Assembly (NCBI GenBank): GCA_022828595.1
Contig: JAKGHH010000002.1
Location: forward strand, 43,246,222-43,310,221
Direction: 5' to 3'
DNA length: 64,000 bases
Source of the DNA: Nelumbo lutea
Taxonomy: Eukaryota > Streptophyta > Magnoliopsida > Proteales > Nelumbonaceae
Below, piece after piece: positions 33,823 through 45,626 of the stretch. The position numbers were made by a program, and so were the translations under genes. Below the pieces are notes generated by a model. It was not told the origin of the DNA and searched no databases. It was given only the letters and a program-made list of their open reading frames with translations. Position 1 is the first letter of the stretch. The number at the start of each line of letters is the position of its first letter.

Positions 33823-36800
33823 TTGCTCAACCGCCAGTGGCTGGGAGGTTCAAAGCATACTGGCTGCTTATTGCCGCTCAAGAGCATTCACAGGTGGTTG
33901 AAGACTACCTTATATTATTTAGTTAAAAGAGGGTTAACCTTTGTTGGAGAATTGTTGGGAGGTTGGACAGATAGGGACAAGTGGCCTGATTTGAGTGGGT
34001 TAGTAGAGAGGAGAGAAGGAAAAGGTTAGCAGGAAATCCGAATTGCTTTCCTTTTTGAGCAATTATTCCTTTTTGAGAATTTCTTGCCTTTTTAGAAGTT
34101 TTTTTCTCCATTTCTATCATTCTTCTAGCTTATCAGTTTTTACCATTGGTGTTGTTACTAAAGCATTCTGTAACTTTCTACTGTGGAAAGAAAGGAAAAT
34201 ATCGATCCCACCTCGAATATCAAGGAAGGTTCTTGACCTCCTAAATAGGGGCCCATCAATAGGTTTCAGTATTAACTTTCTCCTTGGGCTCTTGCCTTCT
34301 TAATTATTGCTAATTGCTAATGGGTATGCATTAATTATAATCTTTTTTTTTTAATTATGTAAGAATTTGAGTATGAAAAGTTGTAGATTGAGGTCCATAG
34401 CTTCAACATTGTTGTGTTTTCTTTGGTTATATTGTGCAAATAAGGGGGTATTTTATGGTATAAGGGAAATGGATCTAGTGAGATTCGTGAGAAGTTTTTT
34501 ACATCAACCAAAGTGGTTGTTGGTCTGAAGTTGGATTTATCTTACAGTAGCAACTGGTGGTCGGTTGAAGTAACAACAATTGTAGTAGTGGTTAACAGGT
34601 GTAGAAAGGTTTCAATTGAGAGTTCTGACAATATTTTGGAGTGCAAACTGGAAGACTCCGATGTCTGGCATCAATTCTTTTGAAATTAGATTCTTAGAAA
34701 ATGTTAATTATATGGCCATCCTTAGTTCATCCAAAATATCCAAGTTTTCTCTACAAATCCGAATACAACACCCTATTATAGAGCTTGATTATAAGAATAT
34801 TATGATAAGAGATGAGTTGAAGTCTTTTATTTCTTTAATGATCCGACCCATGCACATGTATGATCACTAGGTTGGAAGCTTAGATTGAACTAGTAGGTGG
34901 GGTACTCTATAGAGGGATCAATAGCAAAAATGTTGAGGTTTTTTTGTCTATAATGCTAGAGAGTACCCTCTATCAATCTTGGCTTTTTTGATGAATTTGG
35001 CTTTGATTGGGTTAGCTAAGCACAAATTAGCAATAAATGCACAATGTTTCCACCCTCTAGATACTATCATATATCAACCTTATAACCTACTTCATGTTTC
35101 ATTCAATGCAAAAGCGCTCCACCTAGCTTTGCAAGATTGGCCCTATATTAGCATTTGTCCTAAGATGTACTTTTTATTGCATTTTTGTGAGATGTTTTGC
35201 ATTAAAACAATAAATAGAACATCAATTTTCTTTTTCTTTCTTTTATTATAAAGACCTGATATTGTGATGCTACAAGAGACTAAACTAGTATAATTAGATA
35301 GAAGGTGGGTTTTAAAGGGATTTGGAAAGTAAGAGGAGTGAGATGGTATTTAGCTCCTTCTTAGGGAGCTTTAGGGGGAATTGTAATCCAATATGGAGGG
35401 AGGATGTTGTACAACTATAAGAGGAGCTGATAGGAAACTTTTCTATAACCCTAAAATTTAGGACAGTGAAAGATGGTTTTACATGGCTGTTAACAAATGT
35501 GTACAAGCAAAATAATTAAAGAAAGATGAATGAGTTATGGGAAGAGCTTTATGGTATCCAAGGATTATGGGAAGGCACTTGGTGTTTAGGGGGACTTTAA
35601 TGTAATAAGATTCATAATTGTGTAAAATAATCCCCGACAGGCCATCATGGCTGGTATGAGGAAGTTCAATGACTTCATTAATTCTTGTGAATTACGAGAG
35701 CTTCCTTTACTACAACATATCTTCTCTTAGTCCAATTTCTAGGAAAATCCAACCTGTTTGAAACTAGACAGATTTATTTTCAATAAAGGTTGGGAGAGTC
35801 ATTGGAGAGGTTTGGTAGCTAAGACTTTACCTAGGGTTACCTTTGACCACTACCTATAGAAGTAGGCAAGAATCACTTAGAATCAGACTTCGACCCTTCA
35901 AATTTGAGAATATGTGGTTAACACATTCGAATTTTGTGAATAAGGTAGAGGAATGGTAGAGTGAAGAGACGAGGAGGGTGAAATAGAGAGAGGTTAGATT
36001 TCATAAAAAGTTAAAAAGACAGAGATCCAAAATAAAAGAGTGGAATAGGGATCAATTTACATGAGTGGAAGAAGAAAAATTTACCTTACTGACTAAGATT
36101 GAGAATCTAGATGCGAAATAGTCCCAAAGGATGATGAGTGTGCATGATCAAGAACAAATATGGAAACTGAAAAAGGAAATAGAAGAGGTTTTGTTGAGGG
36201 AGGAGATTTCTTGGAGACAAAAATTTAGGCATAAGGGGATCAAGGGGATGGAAACACCATTTTTTTTTCATGCTATGGCTAATAGGTGAAGAAGGAAAAT
36301 TTTGATATAAAACTTAAGGCCAATGGAGATGAATTAATTTCTCAAGAGGAAATTACTAGTTCTTTTGTGGCTCACTTCAAATCAATCTTCTAAAGACCAT
36401 TGGAGTATTATGTGAGAGTGCAGGATGAGGATTGACCAATTTTGAATGAGATTGACATGGGATGGTTAGAAAGAAATATTGAAAAAGAGGAGATTAGACA
36501 AGCTATCTTTTCTATGCATAGAACCAAGGATTTGAGACCAAATGGTTTTACAATGGCATTTTATCAAGACTGTTGGGATATAACCAAAGAAGATTTAATA
36601 AGATCTGTTAGAGAATTTGAGGACAAACATGTTGTGAGTCTTGGAGCTAATGACACATTTCTATCTCTTGTTCCTAAGAAGATTGATGCTAAACATCCCA
36701 AAGATTTTAGGCCGATCAGTCTAGTGATTAGTAACTCCTAGATTTTGGCAAAAATGCTCTCTAAGAGAACCGAAGTAGTTCTACATTCTCTCATTAGTCA

Positions 36801-37553
36801 AACACAAGGAGCATTTGTACATGATATACAAATCATAAATTAGATCCTTATTGCAGATGAAAGAGTAGAGGAGATGAAGAGATTAGGCAGCCAAGGTTTT
36901 GTATGCAAATTGGACTTAGAAAAGGCTTATGATTTAGTGGATTAGAATTTCTTAATAGAGGTGTTAAGAAGGTGCGACCTTAGGAACAAATGGTGTATAT
37001 GGATAAGTGGTTATCTAATCTCCTATCATTATTTAGTCTTAGTCAATGAAGTGGTTAAGGATTACTTTCTAGCTAGTAGAGGCCTAACACAAGATGACCC
37101 ATTCTCTCCTTTCCTATTTACATTTGTTGTTGATGTTTTTAGTAGATTGATCTCAAAAAGAAGATGAATAGGAGCCAAAAAAGGGTTGGAGACTAGGGAG
37201 GAGAAGCATTTTAGAGACCCACCTTCACTTTATTTATGTATTGTTATCTTCTATGAAGGGATTTAAGGAAGGTGGACAACCTTAAGAATTTATTAAGAGA
37301 TTTTGAATATGCTTCCAATTTAAAGATAAACTTTGATAAAAAATATGTGGTTGGAATAAACTTGGAGGATTGGGAGGTAGAGTCCATTGTATTTTGCTTA
37401 GGTTGTGACACCTCTTTTAGGCCTTTAATTTACTTAGGTCTTCCTTAGGTGCCAATCCTAAAGAGAGTAGTTTATAATCCCTTATTGTGGAGAAATTTTG
37501 AAAATATCTGGTGCCCTAGAAAAAGAATTACATTTCTATAGGGGGTAGGGTGA
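33823..37553 (+). pseudogene. LINE (L1-type) retrotransposon, 5' part to RT, split by an LTR element
   Basis: A 5' segment with LTFVGELLGGWTDRDKWPDL (33928-34025) is the same family as the minus-strand LINE at 33350-33450. The endonuclease starts with RPDIVMLQETKL (35252-35287), then a GDFNVI motif near 35590 and LDRFIFNKGWESHWRG near 35765. RT includes EEIRQAIFSMHRTKDLRPNG, FYQDCWDITKEDL and KHPKDFRPISLV (36442-36741), KLDLEKAYDLVD (about 36910), and LASRGLTQDDPFSPFLFTFV (37070-37140). The usual YADD stretch is deleted near 37200. Many stops and frameshifts. The copy stops at 37553 and resumes at 44508. The stretch 34050-35250 has no recognisable domain and is assigned by position only. Confidence 0.82.
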
Positions 37554-39000
37554 TGATAACTCTGTATTTTGATGCCTTAAGGGCATCGTTTTAGGGGTAT
37601 TTTATGCCTTAGATAGTCAAAATGTGCATTTTTCCTAGTTAAATTCAATATTGTGACCACTGAAGGTCCCAGTGCGAATCCTAAGGAAAATTGGGGAAGT
37701 TTTAGGGCTGAAATGTAGTTTTTGGGAAGCTTGTGTGAATTCCAGTTGAGAGCGGGGATGTTTCTATGAAAAACTGAGCACAAGAGGGCGCCTCCTATCT
37801 TCCAAACCCAGATAGGCACCCCTCATGCTGTATTAGCATACTCCCATCTCCCTAGCAAACCCTAGGGCACCTCCCCACTCATTATTTTCACCTCTAAAAA
37901 ACCTAGCCACTCTAGGCTATCAAATCTCCACCCTCCACTCTCTCCTAACATTTAATCTCAACCATCCAAGCCTTAGCAACCCATCATACCCTTAGATCTC
38001 TCCCTAGACAGCATTCTAGCCTTACACCTCACTCCTTAAACCTCAAACAATCACCTTAGGGAGCCACATCACACTAACTAATACATTTCTCCAACTCTAG
38101 GCGCCCAAATCTGTTCCCTCCATTCTGGCAAATCTCAACCCTACATAATATTGGGCGCCCTCTCCTTCTCTTCTCAGCCATAGGATCACCTTAGGACAAT
38201 CCTAACCCTCCATTCTCAACCCTAGGGTGCCCATATTTTTGCATAAACCCAAGAGTTTCCCATCTCTTCCTCTCTAATCACAGTTGTGTCCACCCTTCTC
38301 TATAAAAAGGACCCAAGGGGCCCTTGAGAAGGGGTTGGTTAATTCACCCAATTCACAAGGCTAAGGTTCCTTGAGGAGTTCAAGGATTGTAGAAAGGAAG
38401 GACGCTCAGATCTTGTCAGGAGGGGTTTCTGCAAACAATCCAACCAATCTACAACTACCGCTACTGGATTTGATCAACCATCCCTTTCGTTTTCTTTATT
38501 TTCTTTTATCTTATTTTTATTCTAGCAATCTTTTAGATTTAATTTCTGTTTTGTTTGTTTGTTTTGCAGATCTGAATTCGTCCAATTCAAGGTTAAGGTG
38601 TCTCGAGGGGTTCGAAGGCTGAAAGGAAGGAGAAAGCTTGTATTTCGTCTTCCCGAATAGCTACCGCCACTGGATCTGAATTCTGGATCACTTTTATTCA
38701 TTTCTTTTGTTGATTTCAGCGTTCTTTAATTTTTGAATTTTAATTATTGTCTTGTTTAATTTTAAACCTTTAATTTCAACATTAATAAATCCCATTTTCT
38801 TATTTTCTACAAATCTCATATCCATTTTCCTTTTATCTGTTCGAAACAAAAAATAATAATTTTTATTCTTGCTCCCTTGTGGGTTCAACCCCTTCCTCAC
38901 CACGTACTACGTTGTTTAAGGTTATGTGACGATTGGAAAAATTTATGAATTATTAAACTGGTGTTCTGAAGTGGTTACTGACACGCTTTCGGCAACATCA
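37554..39000 (+). repeat. 5' LTR
   Basis: 1447 bp from TGATAACTCTGTATTTTGAT to CGGCAACATCA. It contains CTATAAAAAGGA (about 38300-38311), a likely TATA box, followed by a pyrimidine-rich leader. It differs from the 3' LTR at roughly one base in ten over the part compared by eye, so the insertion is old. Open frames inside it are not conserved in the 3' LTR. Confidence 0.92.
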
Positions 39001-39003
39001 AGT

Positions 39004-39024
39004 TTTTTGCGCCGTTGCTAGGGA
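39004..39024 (+). promoter_or_regulatory. primer binding site, tRNA-Asp type
   Basis: TTTTGCGCCGTTGCTAGGGA lies three bases after the 5' LTR. It resembles the complement of the 3' end of plant tRNA-Asp (TGGCGCCGTTGCCGGGGA), with about three mismatches; this primer is used by Athila-type elements. Confidence 0.78.
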
Positions 39025-40339
39025 AGCAACGGAGAAAAAAAATTATTTGCTTTGTTCGAATCAGTTTCATTATTTTTTATTTTCATTGGGTTACTTGATC
39101 TGTAATCTCATTTTAATTCTTGTTTTTCCTTGATTTTGTAGGACGTAATAGCAAAAGGTGGGGTACCGGAGCGTTGCCGGACTACTGAAGAAAAGAGAAG
39201 ATAAGAGAAATTGGGATTGCGATTCAGGTGTAGTCGTCCCAATTTAATCTTGTTTTTTTTGTTTTTATTTTTGAATTCTTTTTGGTAAAGTAGTATTTTC
39301 GAATTCTTAGTTAATTATTTTTATTTCTTGATAGATCTGATTTATTTTTTTTTAGGATTATTTTGTCTTTTGTTTCATCCTTAAATCTAGTTTTTATCTT
39401 TGTTTTAATTTCTTGAGCGAACTAGATTTCTGTTTAGGATTGTAAGGTTCTGTTTTTTCTTTATTTTGATATTAGAAACTCACTTCATTTCTTTGATTTT
39501 TTATTGCCACATATTCTTATTTTTATTTTGTATTTAATCCTTAGAGTAGTGATCTCTCTTCTTAGTATTTATTTCTGTAGTTGTTAATTCTTTTTTTAGC
39601 ATAATTTATCCTTTTATTTTTTATTTGCTGTAATTATTTGTTGCTTTACTTAATTGCCCATTTAATTAATTAGTTATTTAATTGAATAATTAATCGTTAA
39701 TTAGGAAATTATTCAAAATTTCGAATTTGAGTCTAAATTTCAAAATTTGAATTTTAATTTGAACCTAACTTTAAATTTGAATTTGAATTTAAATTTCAAA
39801 TTTCGAATTTCAAAAAAGAAATTAATATTTTAATTTTTTTTTGCATTTGCATTCCAACATTTAGGGTTTGATATGTTCTAGAGCATGCATCATATAGGAT
39901 TATTTAATTGCTGAAATTATCTTGTTAGTTGTTAATGTGTTTTTCATTTTGTTAATTGCTCCCTTTGCTGAATTAGTTTATTTTATTAGTTTATGTTAAA
40001 TTGCTGAATTGCATATTAGAGATAACTGTTCATGCATTGTAATTAGTTGCATTTATTTTGTTTATTGTGTTTTTCCGTAATCCACTTAAGGGCAATCCAA
40101 TTTAAATAAAATAAGGTGGGGATTTCATCACCGTTCATTGGCCCAAAAAGCACCCACCTTTCACGTGCGCTTCACCCTAAACCTTAATATAAAATTTGGA
40201 TAGCAAGATCCTTTAGGGGGCCCCACACATTTAGTTCAAAAGTGTGCTAAATTTTAGGAAAGCTTGTGATTACTTTCCATAATCGGCGGTTGGTGTCTAA
40301 GGAAAGAGATTAACCAACCTAAGCCACGGATAGATTGGA
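39025..40339. other. retrotransposon leader, non-coding
   Basis: T-rich untranslated leader between the primer site and gag. No recognisable domain. Around 39700-39830 is a run of AATTTGAATTT-type repeats. Confidence 0.6.
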
Positions 40340-42015
40340 ACCATGCGTCTCAACAATTGGATAAGATTAATGGGATGGCCCAAAGACTTGACCAAGTCCT
40401 TGTATTTTGTCAACAATTTAGCCCATTCCCAACCTTGTCATCCTGCCCAACATGTTTCATCTATGCAAGCTCGGCCCATCATGTTAGCCAGTGCCTTATG
40501 GTGGGCCCATGTCAACCAGTCAATACAAAGCAAGTACATGCAATTAACGGATTTTTCCAACCCAATGCTAACCCATCATTTAGTCCATATAACCCTAGGT
40601 GGAAAAACCAGCCCAGTTTTGCTTATTGGGCCCAAGCCCAAGAAACCACACTACTAGATGAGCACTCTCAATGGCCGGAAGGCCAGACTCATAGTGAGTA
40701 TAATGATTACCCCGGGACTCAACTGGCTCAACCACATCAACCTAACACACAGTCCCAGTAGTATCATCCATCTAATTCTATCCCCAGTGATTTCAGAGAC
40801 CACAAGTGCAGAGCCAATTCTAGCAGATTTACCCTGGGAACCAGTCAGTCCAACCTTATTAGGTTTACCCACAACCTCCTCAGACCAGTACAGTTGATGA
40901 CAAATTCATGCAACTTCAACAGTTGATTTTAACATCGCTAGATTAGAGAGCCAAATAGGACAACTAGCCGAAACCAACGCGAGGAGAGAAGTAGGACAAC
41001 TATGGAGTCAACTGGTTGCGAATCCTAGAAATCATCCATCGGGTTTGACGACCTTAAGGAGTGGGAGGATTTTAGAGGACTCGTATGAGAAAAAGAAATT
41101 TGAAAACATCAATGAAGAAGAAAATGAGCAAGAAGACCATAAATTGGAGGGGGAGAAAAAGGAAAGGAAAATTTAGAAGAATAACCTATAGTGAACCAAC
41201 CTGTAGTTCCCTTTTCAACCGCACTCACATCCGGGCCATTGCTAAAGATGAAAGAGACTCACAACGAGGAGATCAGGGAGTTATTCAAGCAAGTCCATAT
41301 TAACACCTTTCTCCTTGACACGATACAACATGTCCCGACCTACGCCAAGTTCTTGAAAGAGCTATGTACTCAAAAGAGGGAGCCACAATCGGCCCCACAA
41401 AAAGTGATGCTCTTGGCAAATGTTAGTGCAGTTCTCCTAAACCAATTTCTCCAGAAAATGAAAGACCCTGGTGCTCCTTTAATAAATTGTGTCATCTCTA
41501 GAATTACTTTCGATCGGGCCCTATTGGATCTTGGGGCCAGTGTAAATCTGCTCCCCTCTATTATTTATGAAAAGTTCAGGATCAGCGAGTTAAAACCTAC
41601 CCCGATAATTCTACAACTTGCTGATCGATCAATCAGGACTCCTCGAGATGTTATTGAGGACGTCATTGTCAAAGTATAGGATTGTTACATCTAAGTGGAT
41701 CTTATCGTCCTAAACATGACCCCAACCAAGGAACTAAACCATAACCCAATAATCTTAGGACATCTATTTCTAGCAACTGCCAATGCAAACATCAACTATA
41801 AATCGAGAGAAATGGACATTTCATTTGGGGAGCAGAAAGTCCGATTAAATGTATTTAGTTCCACAAAGTATCCAAACCAAGGAGAAGATGAGTTCAAGGT
41901 AGAGGTAGTGGACGACCTTGTAGATGCCCTGTCTACCCTTTGGTTAGCCCAATCTGAGCCCTGTCCGTGTAAAGAAGAAAGCGAGTATGGAAGTATAGAT
42001 GTAAAAAGTGAGTGA
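40340..42015 (+). pseudogene. gag-protease polyprotein remnant
   Basis: A cysteine cluster CPTCFIYASSAHHVSQC (about 40430-40500) looks like a degenerate zinc knuckle. It is followed by a Pro/Gln/Asn-rich linker with NPRWKNQPSF. Protease region: ELFKQVHINTFLLDTIQHVP, YAKFLKELCTQKRE, then DRALLDLGASVNLLP (DLGAS at about 41527) with the aspartic protease motif. After stops at 41677 and 41692 the same frame continues with NHNPIILGHLFLATANANIN. At least one frameshift before 41191. Both gag and protease are broken, so this copy cannot supply protein. Confidence 0.85.
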
Positions 42016-42040
42016 GTGTGTTTGGCTGAAGACGTTAAAC

Positions 42041-42070
42041 TTAGCGTTGGTTGGGAGGCAACCTAACGTA
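42041..42070 (+). other. inverted repeat downstream of gag-protease
   Basis: CGTTGGTTG and CAACCTAACG pair around GGAGG, forming a short stem. Similar GGGAGGCAACC hairpins occur after gag in related plant elements, as I recall; function unknown. Confidence 0.5.
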
Positions 42071-42230
42071 GTTTTTAGTTGCTTTTGCTTTTAGGATTAT
42101 AGTTTTTGTTTCTTTTCTTGAGTCGAGACCAGTTGGCAGACTTTGAACCCCTTAGGAAAACCCTCTTGATTGTTCCCTTTGGCCCAAGTCCCTTTGCAAC
42201 ATTCTAGTCATTCCATTAGGGACAATGGCA

Positions 42231-42246
42231 CTTAAGTTGGGGGGTG
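42231..42246 (+). promoter_or_regulatory. internal polypurine-tract-like site
   Basis: CTTAAGTTGGGGGGTG closely matches the tract just before the 3' LTR (CAAGTTGGGGGGTG at 43059-43072), about 830 bp upstream of it. It may be a second plus-strand primer or a relic of a duplicated 3' end. Confidence 0.55.
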
Positions 42247-43058
42247 AGGAAAGTGGGAGAAAATTTGAAAAAAGAAAATAAGAGCTAAGCCTTTAGAAAT
42301 GCAGAACTAAAACTTTTATTGAGAAATTTTTATGTTTTTCCAAAACTGATAGAAGAATATTGAAATTTGTAGAAATTGGTAGCAAGTGATAGAGTCAAAA
42401 TTTGTCTTATTTGAATGTTGTCGAATCCATTTAGAAATTGGAAAATACTCCTAAGTTTGCCATTGGCTGGATAAGAAGGGAAAGATTGAGAAATTAGACA
42501 GAAATTCTTCAAGTCATTAGAGACAGTGGACTACCCTAAATCATATTTCAAAAAAAAAATGAATAAAAGGTCATTGGACACCCTAGACTTAGTAACCGGA
42601 TCTCTTCACCTAAGTCAAGTGTAGATATTCACGTCAAACAGAAAAAGGAATGCCAAAGACAATCACCTAACACTTAGTAACTGGGTCTTTTCACCTAAGG
42701 CAAGTGTCGAAATTTGCATCAAACGGTTGAAATTAGCAATAAAAATGCATCTCAAAGTTCAAGGGTAGAAATCCATTGTTAGAAATGGTAAGAAGAATAC
42801 CTATCCGATTTAAAAATCAATCTCAGCTTATCAAGACAGTTTGCAAATGGAAGGATATATAAGATTCTTAAGCCAAGTTTTTGTAATGTTCAAAGCAGGA
42901 TGGTTTTTACCCCTTAAACCCAATACTGATCTATACAAAGTTTGAGAATTCTGGAATCAGGATACTTGGATAATTTTGTCAGGGATGATCTTACAATGGG
43001 AATGATCTCTTTACTCAGTAGGATTTTAAGGCAGTATTGCTAAGGGACTAGCAATGAT
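42247..43058. other. retrotransposon 3' untranslated region
   Basis: Non-coding. Contains a diverged direct repeat: ACTTAGTAACCGGATCTCTT...CACCTAAGTCAAGTGTAG at about 42577-42625, and a similar copy at about 42670-42715. Confidence 0.6.
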
Positions 43059-43072
43059 CAAGTTGGGGGGTG
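43059..43072 (+). promoter_or_regulatory. polypurine tract
   Basis: CAAGTTGGGGGGTG immediately precedes the 3' LTR, the expected place and composition for the plus-strand primer. Confidence 0.8.
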
Positions 43073-44507
43073 TGATAACTCTGTATTTTGATGCCTTAAG
43101 GGTATCGTTTCAGGGGTATTTTAGGCCTTAGAATAGTCAAAATGTGCCATTTTCCCCAATTAAATTCGACATTGCAACCTCTAAGGGTCGTTGTGCAAAT
43201 CTTGGAAAAAACTGGGGAAGTTTCAGGGCTAAAATTCAGTTTTTGGGAAGCTTGTGTGAATTCTAACTGAGAGAGGGGGTGTTTCTATAAAAAACTGAGC
43301 ACATGAGGGTGCCTCCTATCTGTCAAACCCAGATAGGCACCCTTCCTACTGTATTAGAATACTCCCTCTCCTTAGCAAACCCTAGAGCGTCTCCCCACTC
43401 ATTCTTTTCACCTCTAACAAACCCTAGCCACCCTAGGCTATCAAATCTCCACCCTTCATTCTCTCTAAACCTCTAATCTCAACCATCCAAGCCTTAGCAA
43501 CCCTCATACCCTTAGATCTCTCCCTAGACAGCATCCTAACCTTACACCTCACTACTTAAACCTCAACCAATCACCTTAGGGTGCCACATCACACCAACTA
43601 ATCACATTTCTCCAGCTCTAGGCATCCAAATCAGCTCCCTCCATTCTAGGTGTCCAAATCTCAGCCCTACATAATATTGGGCGCCATATCCTTCTCCTCT
43701 CAACCTTGGGATCACCTTAGGACAATCATAACCTTCTATTCTTAACCCTAGGGTGCCCATATTTTTGCAACCCAAGAGCTGCCCATCTCTTCCTCTCTAA
43801 TCCCAGTTATGTCCACCCTTCTCTATAAAAAGGATCCAAGGGTCCCTTGAGAAGGGGTTGGTTAACTCGCCCAGTTCACAAGGCTAAGGTTTCTTGAGGA
43901 GTTCACAAGGCTATGGTTTCTTATCAGGAGGGGTTCATGCAAGCAGTTTACCCAATCTGCAACTATCGCCATTGGATTTGATCAACCATCCCTTTCGTTT
44001 TCTTTATTTTCTTTTATGTTATTTTTATTCCAACAATCTTTTAGATTTAATTTCTATTTGTTTATTTGTTTTGTAGATTTGAATTCGTCCGGTTCAAGGA
44101 TAAGGTGTCTTGAGGGGTTCGAGAGCTGAAAGGAAGGAGAAAGCTTGTATTTCATCTTCCCGGACAGCTACCACCACTAGATCCGAATTCTGGATCACTT
44201 TTATTTGTTTCTTTTGTTGATTTCAGTGTTCTTTAATTTTTGAATTTTAATATTGTCTTGTTCAATTCCAAACCTTTAATTTCAGTATTAATAAATTCCA
44301 TTTTCTTATTTTCTAAAAATCCCATATCCATTTTTCTTTTATCTGTTTGGAATAAAATAATAATAATTTTTATTCTTGTTTCCCTGTGGGTTTGACCCCT
44401 TCCTTACCATGTATTACATTGTTTAAGGTTACGTGAGGATTGGAAAATTTTCTAAATTATTAAATTGGTGTTCTGAAGTGGTTAACGACATGCTTCCGGC
44501 AACACCA
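43073..44507 (+). repeat. 3' LTR
   Basis: 1435 bp from TGATAACTCTGTATTTTGAT to CCGGCAACACCA. Compared with the 5' LTR, it has a rearranged stretch near 43870-43930, where GTTCACAAGGCTA.GGTTTCTT is duplicated and part of the neighbouring sequence is lost. Confidence 0.92.
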
Positions 44508-44655
44508 TGTGACTTTGATTAGGCCACACTTGCCAACCTTCTAACCTACTTCCTTTCAGTCTTTAGGATTCTCCCGAGGGAGGTTAAGAAATTGGAAAAA
44601 GTAATAAGGGATTTCTTGTGGGAACTAGGAGAGATGAAGAAGGATCATCTAATTA
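44508..44655 (+). pseudogene. continuation of the split LINE (RT C-terminal part)
   Basis: Begins with the target duplication, then shows LINE homology with VTLIR at the start and KVIRDFLWE further on, continuing the RT-associated region interrupted at 37553. Broken by stops. Homology fades near 44655. Confidence 0.72.
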
Positions 44656-45420
44656 GAAAAGAATACCATCAACAAATAACCAGTTGTTGAACTTACATAA
44701 TCCCCTTCCAAGCTTGAAGCCAGCAAGCCTACCACCATCCATATCATGGAGCAAATTAAGATAATGAGAGAGGACATCAATATACCAGATGAATAAAAAT
44801 ATGGTGATAAGGGGCAATCTTTTCTGAGTGCTCGTGAAGGTGAGATGTGGACACTTCTTTCATCATTAAATAAGATATTGTACTACCTTGAAGCAATATA
44901 AGCACTGATTAAAACACATAATTTCTTTAAAAAGCCATTGAATTTGAGAGTGTGAAGTAGAAAACTCCATTCAACTTTTCCGTAGGCTTTAGGAAGATCA
45001 ACCTTCAACATAAAACTTCCATCTCTACCTTTTACTTTGTGCATAAAGAGAAGAACCTTAGAGGCTATAAAGCAATTATCCACAATCTAACGTCCAAGAA
45101 CAAAAGAATTTTGGAGAGGTGCGACTAAAGTATCAAGAAAAGGCCGATGAGGACCAGTGATGATCTTTGCAATAGATTTATAAATACACTGGAGAGCCCA
45201 ATAGGCCGATCAAAGATCAGCCACAACCTCAATATCCTTCCTCTTCAGTATCAAAATATCAGTGGAATTAAGTGTGCCAATGATACTCGAATCTTGGAAA
45301 GAGGATTGAACAAATGCCACTACGTTTGCACCCATGACCTCCCAACAATACTATTGATAAAAGATTGCTGGCGTCCCATCTAGCCCTAGAGCCTTATATG
45401 GGCCAACAGAAAGATAGACT
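44656..45420 (-). pseudogene. LINE reverse transcriptase fragment
   Basis: On the minus strand: RPIGLSSVFINLL near 45170-45210, FIASKVLLFMHKVKGRDGSF and MLKVDLPKAYGKVEWSFLLH (44883-45083), and PLSPYFYSSGILMS near 44790-44820. This is the fingers-palm part of an L1-type RT. Endonuclease, active site and RNase H are missing. It abuts the plus-strand LINE tail-to-tail. Confidence 0.75.
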
Positions 45421-45626
45421 AGTTATATAATCTCTAGGGGGTGGGAGTCCTGTAGAGAATATCATTGGTGTCATTAGTAATGATATATTCCAAAAGGTCA
45501 TGAGGCATATTGGAGAAATCAAGATTATTCAAAGTGGTAATTTAAATAACCGAGAAAAGAAAGCTTTGGGGGCGGGCCTGTGCTTGCTTACACTTCAAGC
45601 TCAATGAGATTTCATGTAAGGGGGTG
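45421..45626. other. no gene recognised
   Basis: Short non-coding spacer, possibly more degenerate LINE sequence. Confidence 0.35.

Larger units (their letters stand above)
37554..44507 (+). mobile_element. non-autonomous LTR retrotransposon, gag-protease only (TR-GAG-like, Athila/Tat-type)
   Basis: Complete structure: 5' LTR, primer binding site, gag-protease remnant, polypurine tracts and 3' LTR, 6954 bp in total. No reverse transcriptase, RNase H or integrase is found between protease (ends about 42015) and 3' LTR (starts 43073). Flanks GGTGA (37549-37553) and TGTGA (44508-44512) match at 4 of 5 bases as a target duplication. LINE homology is continuous across the insertion. The tRNA-Asp-type primer site and gag type resemble Athila/Tat-lineage Ty3/gypsy elements. 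Mobility would need proteins from another element. Confidence 0.9.

Noticed and set aside
37577..38622. Open frames inside the 5' LTR (for example 38371-38622)
   Set aside because: Not conserved in the 3' LTR and without domain similarity.
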